Notes: a model not told the origin generated them from the sequence alone. 64,000 bases of DNA from Ferroplasma sp. (GCF_031200575.1 NZ_CP133597.1:992001-1056000); one strand, 5' to 3'. Numbered from the stretch's first letter, positions 9,145 through 19,279 are shown. Translations and numbers: made by a program.

Positions 9145-11151
9145 ATGCATTCCGGGAAGACATCAAATTCTATAAGCAGGCCGCCACATGGCAGATCCAC
9201 ATATAGTATCCTTATTATCATACTTTCCGGTATGTTTTCTATTCTCTTTTCCTATTATTCTATTTTGAAAGCATATACAATAAATGCCTATGGATGGGAT
9301 CTTGGATTATATTCACAGGCATTTTATTCAGCAATTCATGGAAGGTTGTTCTATACAAATCTTGCAGGTGGAAGTTTTCTGGCCGAACATTTTTCCCCCC
9401 TCATGTTTGCTATACTCCCGTTCTTTTATTTATATCCGAGCCCGTATACTCTACTCGTCCTACAATCCATATTTATCAGTTTTGCAGCGGTGCCGCTTTA
9501 TTATCTTTCGCTGGTGCTTTTTTCAAGGGCAGAAAAAATAGGAAAAATAAAAAAACCTGAGCTATATGCATTCATAATATCACTTGCATTTCTGCTCTCC
9601 CCTCTCACTGAAAGCCCTGTATATTTTGATTTTCATATCATGGTATTTCTTCCGTTTTTTTATTTCATGTCCGTATATTTCTTTCTGCAGAGGAAGCTAT
9701 TTCTTAATATTATATTTCTTGCATTGATAGCTTCTATTCATTCATCCTTCATCTTTATAGTAATAATGATGGTTATAATGGAATTTATAATGTGGTATAA
9801 GGAAAACCACAGGGAATCCCGGGATGTAAGGAGATGGGCAATATTCTCAGTATCGGGCATAGCCATACTGATTATATATTATATCATAGCGGGTATAGTC
9901 AAGGGCGATATTAACCATTCAACAACTGTTTCTCTTTTTGTTAGTGGGGAATCTGGAGCTGCATCAAGAAGCCTCGAAGGTCTGGTAATAACCCTAATTT
10001 ATAATCCCGTGAAGTTCATAAATTATGTTATCTCTAATTATGAAATTAAAATACTCTTCCTTCTTCTGGCCTTTATGGCAGTGGATTTTGCATCAATAGA
10101 TTCGCCAGCAGGTCTCCTGCCTGCAATCCCCTATCTAGCGTATGCCATGACGTCATCGTACATACCATATTATTTCATCGGTTACCAGTATTCAATGATG
10201 TTCATTCCGGTAGTATTTGTTTCCGGATCATTTGGAATAGAAAAATTAATGGAATTGAAACAAGATGGAACAGGTAGGAAACGCTTTAAATTCCGGAATA
10301 TCAGAAATACTTTTATTGCCATAACTGCATTCGCCATAGCATCATTTATAGTTGTATCACCTATATCACCCATGTCCCTGGAGCCATCTGCCATACACAG
10401 CATATACAACGATTCAAGGGGGTATATGGAACGTGAAAACCAGTTTATGTATTCACTTGCTAAGGATGTGAATATGAACGCAACCCTTGTTACCGGAAAC
10501 AGCCTTTATCCACTCTTTTACAGTGATATGAATGCCACGGCATTCCCATATGGGAACATTTCCATGGATAGTAATTATACCTATCTGATAGCCAATTTCA
10601 ACGATAGCCAGACTTATTTGAATGATGGAAACAATATATCCCTTTCAGGCCTGGCATCTGCATATATGAATAGCGGGTCATATGGGATTATTGCAGAGGG
10701 TTATGGAATTATCGCACTGGAGTATCATTATAGAGGCATTCCTCTACTGACAGGTCCATTTTCTGTCAATTATCGTGGATCACTCTTTAATGTAACAGGA
10801 AATATAATCACTGGCCCTTTTCCTGATAAAGGACTTACCAGCTTCCAGGAACTGGATCTTGAAGGATCCAATATACATGCCGGAAACAGTACCTATCTGC
10901 TGCCCGGAAATTATACATATAAACTCTCTTTCAATAATACCTCCCATAATCCTCTAAAACAGATAAACATAACAATATGCGGGGATTATGGGAAAACTAT
11001 AATTGCAAATATCTCAGGGTCCAGGGAAAACATTACCGGCAATGAACTAACCTTCAATTTAAGCACCCCCTACATTTATACTGGAGTTATTTACAGAATA
11101 GATGTATATTCGAATGATTATACTCTTTATAATATGTCAGTTTCCAGATGA
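9145..11151 (+). CDS. DUF2079 multipass membrane protein
   Basis: The 668-residue protein has an N-terminal half of about 10 hydrophobic helices and a C-terminal extracellular-type domain rich in Asn-x-Ser/Thr sequons (for example NYTYLI, NISLSG, NITICG). The early YGWDLGLYSQAFYSAIHGRL and HFSPLMFAILPFFY motifs are characteristic of DUF2079, a family related to GT-C-type membrane glycosyltransferases. A role in surface glycan assembly would fit the divergent flippase/glycosyltransferase pair, but no activity is established. The dense sequons suggest the C-terminal domain faces outward and is itself glycosylated. Confidence 0.78.
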   Translation: MHSGKTSNSISRPPHGRSTYSILIIILSGMFSILFSYYSILKAYTINAYGWDLGLYSQAFYSAIHGRLFYTNLAGGSFLAEHFSPLMFAILPFFYLYPSPYTLLVLQSIFISFAAVPLYYLSLVLFSRAEKIGKIKKPELYAFIISLAFLLSPLTESPVYFDFHIMVFLPFFYFMSVYFFLQRKLFLNIIFLALIASIHSSFIFIVIMMVIMEFIMWYKENHRESRDVRRWAIFSVSGIAILIIYYIIAGIVKGDINHSTTVSLFVSGESGAASRSLEGLVITLIYNPVKFINYVISNYEIKILFLLLAFMAVDFASIDSPAGLLPAIPYLAYAMTSSYIPYYFIGYQYSMMFIPVVFVSGSFGIEKLMELKQDGTGRKRFKFRNIRNTFIAITAFAIASFIVVSPISPMSLEPSAIHSIYNDSRGYMERENQFMYSLAKDVNMNATLVTGNSLYPLFYSDMNATAFPYGNISMDSNYTYLIANFNDSQTYLNDGNNISLSGLASAYMNSGSYGIIAEGYGIIALEYHYRGIPLLTGPFSVNYRGSLFNVTGNIITGPFPDKGLTSFQELDLEGSNIHAGNSTYLLPGNYTYKLSFNNTSHNPLKQINITICGDYGKTIIANISGSRENITGNELTFNLSTPYIYTGVIYRIDVYSNDYTLYNMSVSR

Positions 11152-11227
11152 TTTTCTTATCAGTGATTGAAGCTTTATAATAAAAATTTCATGTCTCTCT
11201 TATGATATAAAAGGGTTTCTGGCAAAA

Positions 11228-11238
11228 TATTTATATAA
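11228..11238 (+). promoter_or_regulatory. TATA box of the APC permease gene
   Basis: TATTTATATAA is centred 24 nt before the ATG at 11257, predicting a leaderless transcript. Confidence 0.6.
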
Positions 11239-11256
11239 TACCTAAATAATGTAGTC

Positions 11257-12912
11257 ATGGTTGAGGATATAAATACTCAAAGACATATTATTAAAAAGCG
11301 AAAACCACGATTAAAAAAGGATCTAACATTTAATCAAATGTTAATGATTGGACTGGTCGGGTCTTTTGGCAATGGTGCCCTTTTTGGTACGGTGGTAATG
11401 GTGGCAGGGGCAGGGCCAGAGGCCATCCTGGCATTTGTTCTGGGAGCCATAATATATTCCTCCATTGGATTTTCATATATGGAGCTTTCAAAGGTTTATC
11501 CGGAGGCTGGAGGGCCTACAAGATATACTATTTATACACATGGAAGATGGACAAACATCATTAATGCGCTGTCCGATATTATATGGTATATATTTATACC
11601 TCCAATTGAGGTAATAGCAATTATTGCAGGCCTGAACTACTTTGATCCTGTATTTCTTACCGTGACAGGAGCCCCCACATATCTCGGTGTAGGAATTGGG
11701 CTCGCACTGATGCTTGCCCTGATACCATTCAACTACTATGGTGTCAAGCAGTTCGGGCAGGCATCGCTTTACTCAGGCGTGGTTAAACTCTTCTTCTACC
11801 TTTCAATGTCCCTTGGTTTAATATTCATAGTGTTCGACTACAAGGATCTTTATGCGTACCACGGACTTTTCCCTTACGGGCCCACTGCGCTGTTTGCCAT
11901 AATGCCATATGCAATGTATGATTTCGGGGCCATTAGGGTAATACCGGATCTGGCTGAGGAAACCAACATGACCGATAAGCTTCCTAGGGCCATAGGCCTT
12001 GTAATACTCTTCGAAACACTCATATATATCAGTGTGGCATTTGCAGTTCTAATGGGAACTCACTGGAGCCTGCTGGGAATTATTCCGGGGCATTTTAACC
12101 AGCTAACGCCGGCATTCCATGGCGATAACCCATTCTTTATTCTGGGTAAACAGAGTGGAGTTCTCTATGTATTTATCGCAGCAGTTATCACAGGGGTCCT
12201 GGCACCATTTGTTACCGGGTATATTTATCTGGGAAGTGGCACCAGGGTACTTTTCTCCATGGGAAGGTCTGGTTATATAAGCAAATCCCTCAAATCAATA
12301 GATTCAAAACATAGCATACCCCTGGTATCCCTGATCATATTTGCCGCAGTGGGTACATTCCTTGTATTTGTTACCGCACCTGATCCCAGCATATATACGT
12401 TCATTGATGATGCCACAGCTGCAGGTTATATAGGACTTATAGCCACCCCTATAGCACTTATCGTGTCCCGCAGGCAGGGCATTACTAAAAAAGGTGATAT
12501 GGTGCGTGGAATGAATATCATTGCACCACTGGCAACCGGCGCAAGTGGGCTGATCGTTTTCTGGACAGGCTGGCCATCAGAACCATATGCAGTAATATTG
12601 ATAGCGGCTGGAGCAGTTATATTCGGCATCTGGTCCAAGGTAAAGATCGGTGCAAAGAATGCTCTCTGGTATGTCTTTTTCATAGGCTTTGTTACATTCA
12701 TGGTGGCAACAAGCCACGATGGTTTGACCTCGGCCGTATTCCCGCAATTCTTTGGATATCTGGAGGGGACCCTGATAACATTCCTGGTATGTACATTACT
12801 GGTATATCCATTAGGCGTACTTTCCGGTTTCAAAAAGCAATTTATACACAAGGATTTCACAGAAGAGCTTTACACCAAGAAAGGTGCAGAGGAATGGAAA
12901 GAAAGCCAGTAA
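11257..12912 (+). CDS. APC-superfamily amino acid permease
   Basis: The 551-residue protein has about 12-14 transmembrane helices. Helix 1 contains the unwound substrate-binding pattern GLVGSFGNGALFGTVVMVAG. A YPEAGGPTRYT motif and the PDLAEETNM segment are typical of archaeal amino acid-polyamine-organocation transporters. It probably imports amino acids or peptide-derived compounds, which fits a proteolytic heterotroph. The exact substrate is not predictable. It has its own promoter and is convergent with polX. Confidence 0.85.
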   Translation: MVEDINTQRHIIKKRKPRLKKDLTFNQMLMIGLVGSFGNGALFGTVVMVAGAGPEAILAFVLGAIIYSSIGFSYMELSKVYPEAGGPTRYTIYTHGRWTNIINALSDIIWYIFIPPIEVIAIIAGLNYFDPVFLTVTGAPTYLGVGIGLALMLALIPFNYYGVKQFGQASLYSGVVKLFFYLSMSLGLIFIVFDYKDLYAYHGLFPYGPTALFAIMPYAMYDFGAIRVIPDLAEETNMTDKLPRAIGLVILFETLIYISVAFAVLMGTHWSLLGIIPGHFNQLTPAFHGDNPFFILGKQSGVLYVFIAAVITGVLAPFVTGYIYLGSGTRVLFSMGRSGYISKSLKSIDSKHSIPLVSLIIFAAVGTFLVFVTAPDPSIYTFIDDATAAGYIGLIATPIALIVSRRQGITKKGDMVRGMNIIAPLATGASGLIVFWTGWPSEPYAVILIAAGAVIFGIWSKVKIGAKNALWYVFFIGFVTFMVATSHDGLTSAVFPQFFGYLEGTLITFLVCTLLVYPLGVLSGFKKQFIHKDFTEELYTKKGAEEWKESQ

Positions 12913-12926
12913 ACACCACATATACA

Positions 12927-14645
12927 TTATTTTTCTAGAAATTTTATTAAATCTTTTAAATTCATTGTGTTGATTACATTATTTTTGGTAAGCCATCCCC
13001 TTCTTGCTGTGCCCACTCCCAGTTCCATATTATCATAACCGTATATATTATGAGAATCAGTATTTATGGAGTAAGAAATCCCGTATCTGGAGGTCCTGAG
13101 AATATTTTCATCGTTCAGGTCCAGACGCTCAGGGGAGGCATTTATTTCCATTGCAGTTTTATATTTGCTGCAGTATTTTGCAACCTCATCCAGGTTAATC
13201 TGAAAAGCTTCCCTTTTGTTTATCAATTTTCCGGTGGGATGTCCTAGAACATTTACCATATTTGTTTTAACTGCATTTATTACCCTATCGGTGATATCTT
13301 CAGTGTTCATGCTGGTATCGAGATGTACAGAGGCTATAACCACGTCCATTTCTTTCAATGTATCGTCCTTAAGATCCAGACTTCCATCTTTCAATATGTC
13401 GACCTCTCCACCCTTTAAAATTTTTATATTATACTTACTGGATATCCTATCTATCTTTTTAAAATATTCTATGAACTGTTCATCATTCATTCCATGAGCA
13501 ACTCTCAGGCTTTTTGAATGATTCGTTATGGCCATGTATTCATAGTTCTTCTTCATGGCAGCTGCTATCATCTCATCTGTGGTGTTCATTCCATCGCTTT
13601 CCCTGGTATGAAGATGCAGATCACCTTTTATATCTGGCAATTCAATCAATGAAGGGATTTTATGTGATAATGCAAGGTCTATCTCTCCACGGTCTTCCCG
13701 CATTTCTGGCGGGATATAATCCATGCCCAGTTCTTCGTATATGGCTATTTCATCCTTACCTTCCACTATATTTTTATCACCGGAATATAACCCATATTCA
13801 TTCAGCTTATAATTATGGTCTATTGCAATTTTTCTTACCTTTATATTGTGATCTTTACTGCCGGTAAAGTATTGCAGTGCAGATCCAAAGCTTTCCAGTT
13901 TTATGACACGCAGGTCACAGGTTGTCCCGATGTCCAGAAGAACAGTAGTTTTTGTTTCTCCCCTTACAACAGTGGATTTAACACCTCCATACTTTATGAA
14001 TAAATCCATTACCTTCCCGGGCTGTTCGGATGTAACCAGTATATCTATGTCTCCCACGGTTTCCCTCATCCTTCTGGTTGAACCTGCAATCTCACATCTG
14101 GACACACTTTTTTGAGATAAAAGATATGTCACAATCTTTCTGGCCTCATTTAATCCAGTTCCCAGCAAAATTCTGGAACCTGTGGCAGCAACCATGGATA
14201 TATTTTTCAGGATAAGTGCCTCGCTTTTTTCTCCAAACCCGGGAATATCCCTTATTTTATGTTCCTCTGCTGCCTTTTTTAAGTCAGAAATATTCTTAAT
14301 TCCAAGTTTTTCGTATAAAATCATTGCCTTTTTGGGACCGAATCCCTCTATTCCTGAAAATTCATTGAAATCTATGGGGAATCTCTTTTTTAATTCATCA
14401 TATTTTTTTATTCTCCCGGTGGTTAGGTATTCCTCAATATGCTCCGCGAGTCCCTTTCCTATTCCGGGAATTTTCATCAGCCCATTGATCCCGCTTTTTT
14501 CATAAATTTCTGAAATGTCATCCTGCATCGATTCAATGGATCTGGCTGCCCTCTGATAGGCGAGTGCCTCAAAACGCGCCTTTTCGTCAGTGTTGAGCAT
14601 ATAATACATTTCATTGAATATAAGGGATAGTTCTATATTCTTCAT
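12927..14645 (-). CDS. polX: DNA polymerase/3'-5' exonuclease PolX
   Basis: This family-X repair polymerase acts in gap filling during base excision or end repair. The 572-residue protein has helix-hairpin-helix segments (IPGIGKGLAEHI near 59-70; IEGFGPKKA near 99-107) and a pol-beta palm with GST (188-190). Catalytic Asp199 and Asp201 lie in ETVGDIDILV. A C-terminal PHP domain begins at DLHLHTRESDG (about 341-351). The full length and both catalytic centres are present. It is a single gene, convergent with the permease gene. Confidence 0.93.
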   Translation of the reverse strand: MKNIELSLIFNEMYYMLNTDEKARFEALAYQRAARSIESMQDDISEIYEKSGINGLMKIPGIGKGLAEHIEEYLTTGRIKKYDELKKRFPIDFNEFSGIEGFGPKKAMILYEKLGIKNISDLKKAAEEHKIRDIPGFGEKSEALILKNISMVAATGSRILLGTGLNEARKIVTYLLSQKSVSRCEIAGSTRRMRETVGDIDILVTSEQPGKVMDLFIKYGGVKSTVVRGETKTTVLLDIGTTCDLRVIKLESFGSALQYFTGSKDHNIKVRKIAIDHNYKLNEYGLYSGDKNIVEGKDEIAIYEELGMDYIPPEMREDRGEIDLALSHKIPSLIELPDIKGDLHLHTRESDGMNTTDEMIAAAMKKNYEYMAITNHSKSLRVAHGMNDEQFIEYFKKIDRISSKYNIKILKGGEVDILKDGSLDLKDDTLKEMDVVIASVHLDTSMNTEDITDRVINAVKTNMVNVLGHPTGKLINKREAFQINLDEVAKYCSKYKTAMEINASPERLDLNDENILRTSRYGISYSINTDSHNIYGYDNMELGVGTARRGWLTKNNVINTMNLKDLIKFLEK

Positions 14646-14712
14646 TATTGATAAAGAGTTATAATGATAAAAAACTATTGTATAGGCTGATAGGTTTTCA
14701 GGATTTCTATAT

Positions 14713-15126
14713 TTATTGCCGAATCATGTTTAAAGTTCTTTTAATTCCCAGCATGACAGCATAATTGCTGATTATGCCTATGGACAGAAGCATTTGGATA
14801 TACGGCATAAATTCACCATATAAATCGCTGGATTTGAATATAATGAAACCGGAACCTGTTATTATGGTTATTATGATAAGAAAAATATTGACGGATGCAA
14901 GGTTCCGTAACCGCAATATTCCTTTCACTACGAGAAAAGATGCCACACCAGTAACAAGGAGGAGTATTGCTGTTAATACGTGAAAAACTAAAACCGGTGA
15001 ATTGATAGGATCAGATATCTGGGATAAATAGAATCCTGTCATTATCTGTAGAAGCGTTATTGCTGATGTCCCCCACAGGATTTTTTCAATATTGTCCAAA
15101 TAAACACCTTTGAATACTGCCCTCAC
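14713..15126 (-). CDS. Small four-helix membrane protein of unknown function
   Basis: The 137-residue protein has four predicted transmembrane helices (about 15-32, 43-64, 73-95 and 104-125) and few polar residues. Its start overlaps the S9 peptidase stop by 4 bp, so the two are translationally coupled. The layout is reminiscent of small respiratory or haem-assembly membrane proteins, but no diagnostic motif is present and I do not assign a family. Confidence 0.7.
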   Translation of the reverse strand: MRAVFKGVYLDNIEKILWGTSAITLLQIMTGFYLSQISDPINSPVLVFHVLTAILLLVTGVASFLVVKGILRLRNLASVNIFLIIITIITGSGFIIFKSSDLYGEFMPYIQMLLSIGIISNYAVMLGIKRTLNMIRQ

Positions 15127-16886
15127 CTGTAATTATTGAAGAAATCTATTGTTTCCCGGTACTGCTGTATCATATGGCTCTTTTCCCTGAAGCCATGCCC
15201 TTCCCTTGGAAAAACAAGGAACCTGACCAGTTTCCCCCTCTCCTTGAGAAATCTGTAAAACTCATAGTACTGACCAATTGGAACGTAAGGGTCCTCCACA
15301 CCATGCATCAGGAGTATTGGGGTCTTAACATCATGATCCATTCTGATGGCAGAAAACTTATCGTAAAGGTTAAACCTGTACGGGTCTTCATTCATATGTA
15401 TTCTATCCCAGTTATATAGATTTGAGACTCCGTGAAAGCTTACCCAGTCTGAAATTCCGTATAAAGATACAGAGGCCTTGAATATATCAGATTTCATGAT
15501 CGCAATTGCGGACATGTACCCCCCATATGATCCTCCAGTTATGTAAATTCTGTCGGTATTTACCAACCCTGAACTTTTTAAATATTCTATTCCAGAAATA
15601 ACATCCTCAAAATCCATTCCTCCCAGATCCCCTCTGTTAGATTCTGCATACTCCCTTCCCCTGCCTATACTTCCACGGTAATTTGGTAGAAATACAGAGA
15701 ATCCGGATCCTGCATAAAGGGTTGTTCTATCCATAAATGCAGTGTAGGAAAAGGATGTGGGTCCTCCATGTATATATACAACCAGTGGATCCCCCGGGCT
15801 CTGAGACCTGAGAAATCCGTAAATAGTTTTCCCATCAGTAGAATTCCACTCTACCTTTTTGGATGGATAGGCCTTCAATTTCTGGAGATCACTGTTTATT
15901 GATGACCTTATAATCCTATTTTTATTTACCAGTATTACCTCTGCGATCTCATTCTCATTTGAGTATGAAAATGCTGTAAGATCACCTCTCATGGCAAATG
16001 ATGGTGAAAATACAGGGTAAACTATTCCAGATCCCTCCCATACAGTACTGTCATTTTCCAGTGACCTTATTCTGAATCTACCCATTTTATTTTCGAGAAT
16101 ATACATTTTTCCTTTCTGGAATATGATATGCGAAATAGTGGAATCATAATTAGCGGTTAGGTTTTGGGCCTTTCCATTTTCAATAAGGATGACATCACCT
16201 GATATTACCCCTCTATCGCTCATAATTGATTCAAGAATGGCAACCTTACCACCGGAAACTGCTATTTTACCTATCTGCCTAAATTCAGGATCATAGACGG
16301 TTTCTATCTGCCCTTCCAGATTTATTCTGGATAGTTTCGCAGTATACCAGCAGCTTTCCATTGGCTTTTCTGACGTTACAGCATATATGGAGGTACCATC
16401 AGTGTTGAATTCCCATATGTGAATATCTGTGGTTATTTTTTTTATTCCTGTTGTGAAATCGATTATATAAAGTTCATTTAACGGTTCATTTTCTTCGAAG
16501 AAATAGGCATCATCCTCTTTCTTCTCTTTCCTAACTTTTCCTGAGAAAATAATTTTTTCGCCACTCCAGAGGGCCTGGTCAATATCTCCATTGAATTTTA
16601 TTTTCAGTCCGGTTCCATCATTGTTATATATCTGAATCATTCCATCCGCTGCATATAATAACCTTCCATCATGAGAAAAATCTATACAGGTTATTCCTGG
16701 CTCTTCTATTTTGTGTTGAAGTTTTAGGCCAGAATCGTAAATATAAATTGATTTATTTGCATACTTTTTTTTATAAGGTTTGAAATTATCTGAAACCAGA
16801 ACAGCTATGGTTGTTCCGTCGCTGCTTATAGCCACATTCTCTATATTCTTAAATTTTAAAAAATCTTCAATGGTATGATCTTCCAT
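15123..16886 (-). CDS. S9-family serine peptidase (acylaminoacyl-peptidase/prolyl oligopeptidase type)
   Basis: The 587-residue protein has an N-terminal beta-propeller of roughly 330 residues and a C-terminal alpha/beta-hydrolase domain. The nucleophile elbow GGSYGGYMSA puts the active Ser near 449. The Asp lies in HGVEDPYVP (about 531) and the His in REGHGF (about 563). There is no signal peptide, so it is likely cytoplasmic and trims imported or internal peptides. It is the first gene of a two-gene unit with the small membrane protein. Exact cleavage specificity is unknown. Confidence 0.9.
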   Translation of the reverse strand: MEDHTIEDFLKFKNIENVAISSDGTTIAVLVSDNFKPYKKKYANKSIYIYDSGLKLQHKIEEPGITCIDFSHDGRLLYAADGMIQIYNNDGTGLKIKFNGDIDQALWSGEKIIFSGKVRKEKKEDDAYFFEENEPLNELYIIDFTTGIKKITTDIHIWEFNTDGTSIYAVTSEKPMESCWYTAKLSRINLEGQIETVYDPEFRQIGKIAVSGGKVAILESIMSDRGVISGDVILIENGKAQNLTANYDSTISHIIFQKGKMYILENKMGRFRIRSLENDSTVWEGSGIVYPVFSPSFAMRGDLTAFSYSNENEIAEVILVNKNRIIRSSINSDLQKLKAYPSKKVEWNSTDGKTIYGFLRSQSPGDPLVVYIHGGPTSFSYTAFMDRTTLYAGSGFSVFLPNYRGSIGRGREYAESNRGDLGGMDFEDVISGIEYLKSSGLVNTDRIYITGGSYGGYMSAIAIMKSDIFKASVSLYGISDWVSFHGVSNLYNWDRIHMNEDPYRFNLYDKFSAIRMDHDVKTPILLMHGVEDPYVPIGQYYEFYRFLKERGKLVRFLVFPREGHGFREKSHMIQQYRETIDFFNNYR

Positions 16887-16991
16887 TATATGATAATGGA
16901 TTTTATTATTTAATTTTTGATATTTTTGCTTCCGGGTACCAATTATAGGCAGATATTATGATATCTATATAAATATATAAAAATATGATAT

Positions 16992-17693
16992 TTATTCTAC
17001 CAGAAGGTTAAGTATGTTCTCTGAAATAGTTTTCTCCTTTGCAGTAATCTCTTCGGCCTTAAGGCTTTCGCCTGTTATCAGGTTGCCATATGCCAGATGC
17101 ACTGAAAGTGCACTTGCACCCTTTATTTTTGCAATAAAGTAAAGGCCGGCGCCCTCAAGTTCCACAGCAAGATGTCCATCGCGCCCCAGTTTCTCTGCGA
17201 ATTCCTTATTATGGGTCATCAGGGCATCACTGGTGAATACATTTCCCACCATTGTCTCCATGCCAGCACTTTTAAGCCTTTCCTCAGCGCCTCTCAGCAT
17301 GGAATAATCTGGAGTGAGTGCAATAGAGTAATCGTCTTTCAGATACTGCCTGAATACACCTCCAGGATAATATGAATACCCTATGGGAAGCACCGCTGTA
17401 CCGGGTTTCACCTTTTCAGATACGGCAAATGATGATCCGAATCTCACAATCTTTCTGGCACCCATTGAAATCAGGTCGTCTACAATCAAGGCCATGGATG
17501 GTATTCCGATTCCGTGGAAAACGGTAGTTATTTTTTCTCCTTTATATTCTCCTGTGTATGCATGGTAACCAGCAAATTCAGAAATCTTTTCTGCATTTTT
17601 CAGGTATGAATTTATGGTTTTCTGTCTGTCAAGATTTCCGAGAATAACAACTTTATCACTTATTTTTTTATTATCTGCTTTTATTATTGCCAT
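16992..17693 (-). CDS. Nucleoside phosphorylase (PNP/uridine phosphorylase family)
   Basis: This enzyme cleaves nucleosides with phosphate to a free base and (deoxy)ribose-1-phosphate. The 233-residue protein matches the hexameric NP-I class. Visible landmarks are the phosphate-site GNLDRQ near the N-terminus, RFGSSFAVSEKVKPGTAVLP in the middle, and the ribose-site VELEGAGLY (about 177-185). Whether uridine or purine nucleosides are preferred cannot be decided from these motifs. It is a single gene; the large upstream gap separates it from the divergent XdhC gene. Confidence 0.85.
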   Translation of the reverse strand: MAIIKADNKKISDKVVILGNLDRQKTINSYLKNAEKISEFAGYHAYTGEYKGEKITTVFHGIGIPSMALIVDDLISMGARKIVRFGSSFAVSEKVKPGTAVLPIGYSYYPGGVFRQYLKDDYSIALTPDYSMLRGAEERLKSAGMETMVGNVFTSDALMTHNKEFAEKLGRDGHLAVELEGAGLYFIAKIKGASALSVHLAYGNLITGESLKAEEITAKEKTISENILNLLVE

Positions 17694-18051
17694 ATATGTT
17701 AATTACAGCATTCCGTATATCTATTGCGTAGTTCTAATCATAACGGCAAAATTTAATATAATATTAAGATATTTACCTATTAATAGGATAAAAATTGTTA
17801 AATTGTATATATTTTCTACATTATCACAGAAAATGCACAATTTATATTCATTGGCCATACTCCCTGGAATTCTTAGGAAATATTCAGGATACTGATTTGT
17901 GATGTTCAGGGTCCAAATATATAATCAGTGAGGCAGGAAGGCTATATTCTGCCACGGGCTGGCAAACTGGAAGGATATCCGGGACGTTTAAAGAGATGCC
18001 AGAATTTCATTATTGTGAAAAAAGTTTTAAACAATTAGGTGTTTAAACATT
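17694..18051. other. 358-bp intergenic region with a GC-rich, possibly structured segment
   Basis: The left part is AT-rich and contains a perfect 12-bp palindrome, CCTATTAATAGG, at 17776-17787. The segment 17900-18001 is clearly GC-richer. It can pair GGCAG (17932-17936) with CTGCC (17949-17953), and TGGCA (17960-17964) with TGCCA (17997-18001). No open reading frame with a credible start or family is seen, and it folds into no tRNA. A small non-coding RNA or a long control region are both possible. Confidence 0.4.
18024..18048 (+). promoter_or_regulatory. Promoter and inverted repeat before the XdhC-family gene
   Basis: A TTTTAAAC TATA-like element is centred about 24 nt before the ATG at 18052. 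It forms one arm of an inverted repeat, TTTAAAC (18026-18032) and GTTTAAA (18041-18047), with an 8-nt spacer. The repeat would overlap the TATA box and the start of transcription, a position suited to repression. The regulator is unknown. Confidence 0.4.
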
Positions 18052-18798
18052 ATGTACGATGATATACTTTCTCTCCAGGCAGATTTGCAAAAAAGTAAAA
18101 GCGATTATGCTGTTGCCACTGTTATAAGGACATCTGGTTCGTCAATAGCAAAACCCGGATTCAAAATACTGGCAGTTCATGGGCAGGTACTGAAGGGAAC
18201 TCTCGGAAGTCCCTCCCTGGATAACATTGTTCTAAAGGAAGCCGAGGGCACCATAGAAAAAAATGAAACCAAATACCTCAGGATAGCCCTGGACAAAGAC
18301 AATAAAACCTCCGACTATGCAATGAATACCACATGCGGTGGAATGATAGAGCTTTTTATTGAGCCTTATGTGCACCGAAGGAGCCTGGTAATACTTGTTG
18401 AATCGTTTAATGATAAGCTTCTTGAGGCATTGAAGACACTTATACCATATACAGGGCTTATGCCAGAAGTCTATAATATCAACGATAAAAATGATTCGAA
18501 GCACCTCATGGAGTATGACTTCAGGGATGATTTTGTGCTTCTAATTACAAAAACTGAAAATGAAATACCATATATAGCACATTTCCTAATGGAAAAACCC
18601 AGATATCTCGCCATGGTTTCAAGCAGGAACAGATTCAATCGCGATATGGAATCTGTGCTTAAAGATCATCCGGATGCCGACAGAAATGGTATAAAATGCC
18701 CGGCAGGATTATCCATAAATGCTATTACAGTTAATGAAATCGCAGTGAGTATCATCGCGGAAATTATAATGGAAAAAAATAATAAAAATTTAAAATAA
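18052..18798 (+). CDS. XdhC/CoxI-family protein
   Basis: The 248-residue protein has the N-terminal XdhC_CoxI pattern (VIRTSGSSIAKPG near 24-36; TTCGGMIELFIEPY near 96-109) and a C-terminal Rossmann-like half ending in INEIAVSI-type residues. Family members help load molybdenum cofactor into xanthine or CO dehydrogenase-type hydroxylases. No molybdenum hydroxylase gene lies in the window, so the partner is elsewhere or the role has changed. The stop codon is 1 bp from the convergent queD stop. Confidence 0.82.
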   Translation: MYDDILSLQADLQKSKSDYAVATVIRTSGSSIAKPGFKILAVHGQVLKGTLGSPSLDNIVLKEAEGTIEKNETKYLRIALDKDNKTSDYAMNTTCGGMIELFIEPYVHRRSLVILVESFNDKLLEALKTLIPYTGLMPEVYNINDKNDSKHLMEYDFRDDFVLLITKTENEIPYIAHFLMEKPRYLAMVSSRNRFNRDMESVLKDHPDADRNGIKCPAGLSINAITVNEIAVSIIAEIIMEKNNKNLK

Positions 18799-18799
18799 A

Positions 18800-19279
18800 T
18801 TATTCTGTATAGGATGCCATATTGCCCGGCCCTTCATGTATAATTATCTTCATCTTTAAATTCCCCATCATTCCCTGAATTTTTTTATGAATCTCTTTAT
18901 AGCAGTATTCTGCAATGTACTCGGCAGTATCTACAGGATATGGGAAAATGAAAACATCGCCTTCAGGCATACTTCCCCTGTATATTCCCCTGACCACTAT
19001 ATCAATCATGCCATTAACAGTGCTGTTTCTGATATCCATTTCGGGCACAATGAATTTATGGTCCATTCTTTCTATTACCGGTTTTACCGCCTTTTTGACC
19101 AGAGTGAAATCCATCAACATCCCGGAAGATTGAACTCCCCCGGAATCAATAAGAATGTCAATGGAATAATCATGCCCATGGAATTTCTTGCATTTATCAT
19201 TATCAGGAACATAATGTCCAGCACTCCAGGTCAACCCTTTAAGCCTTCCAGTAATTTCTATGCCATACATTTTATTCAC
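18800..19279 (-). CDS. queD: 6-carboxytetrahydropterin synthase (QueD/PTPS family)
   Basis: This enzyme converts dihydroneopterin triphosphate to 6-carboxytetrahydropterin, the second step towards preQ0 and archaeosine. The 159-residue protein shows the zinc site as SAGHYV and FHGHDYS, the catalytic Cys in DKCKKFHGH, LMDFTLVKKAV, and MDHKF. Its first 8 bp overlap the end of folE. The last gene of the run, it sits with folE and queE, which supports QueD over a tetrahydrobiopterin enzyme. Confidence 0.88.
   Translation of the reverse strand: MNKMYGIEITGRLKGLTWSAGHYVPDNDKCKKFHGHDYSIDILIDSGGVQSSGMLMDFTLVKKAVKPVIERMDHKFIVPEMDIRNSTVNGMIDIVVRGIYRGSMPEGDVFIFPYPVDTAEYIAEYCYKEIHKKIQGMMGNLKMKIIIHEGPGNMASYTE

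Noticed and set aside
12426-12860. 144-codon frame antisense to the APC permease
   Set aside because: It lies wholly within the permease gene and has a composition typical of an antisense shadow.
17895-17935. C/D-box small RNA (GTGATGT followed by possible D boxes)
   Set aside because: Box C has a mismatch and no CTGA lies at the right distance.
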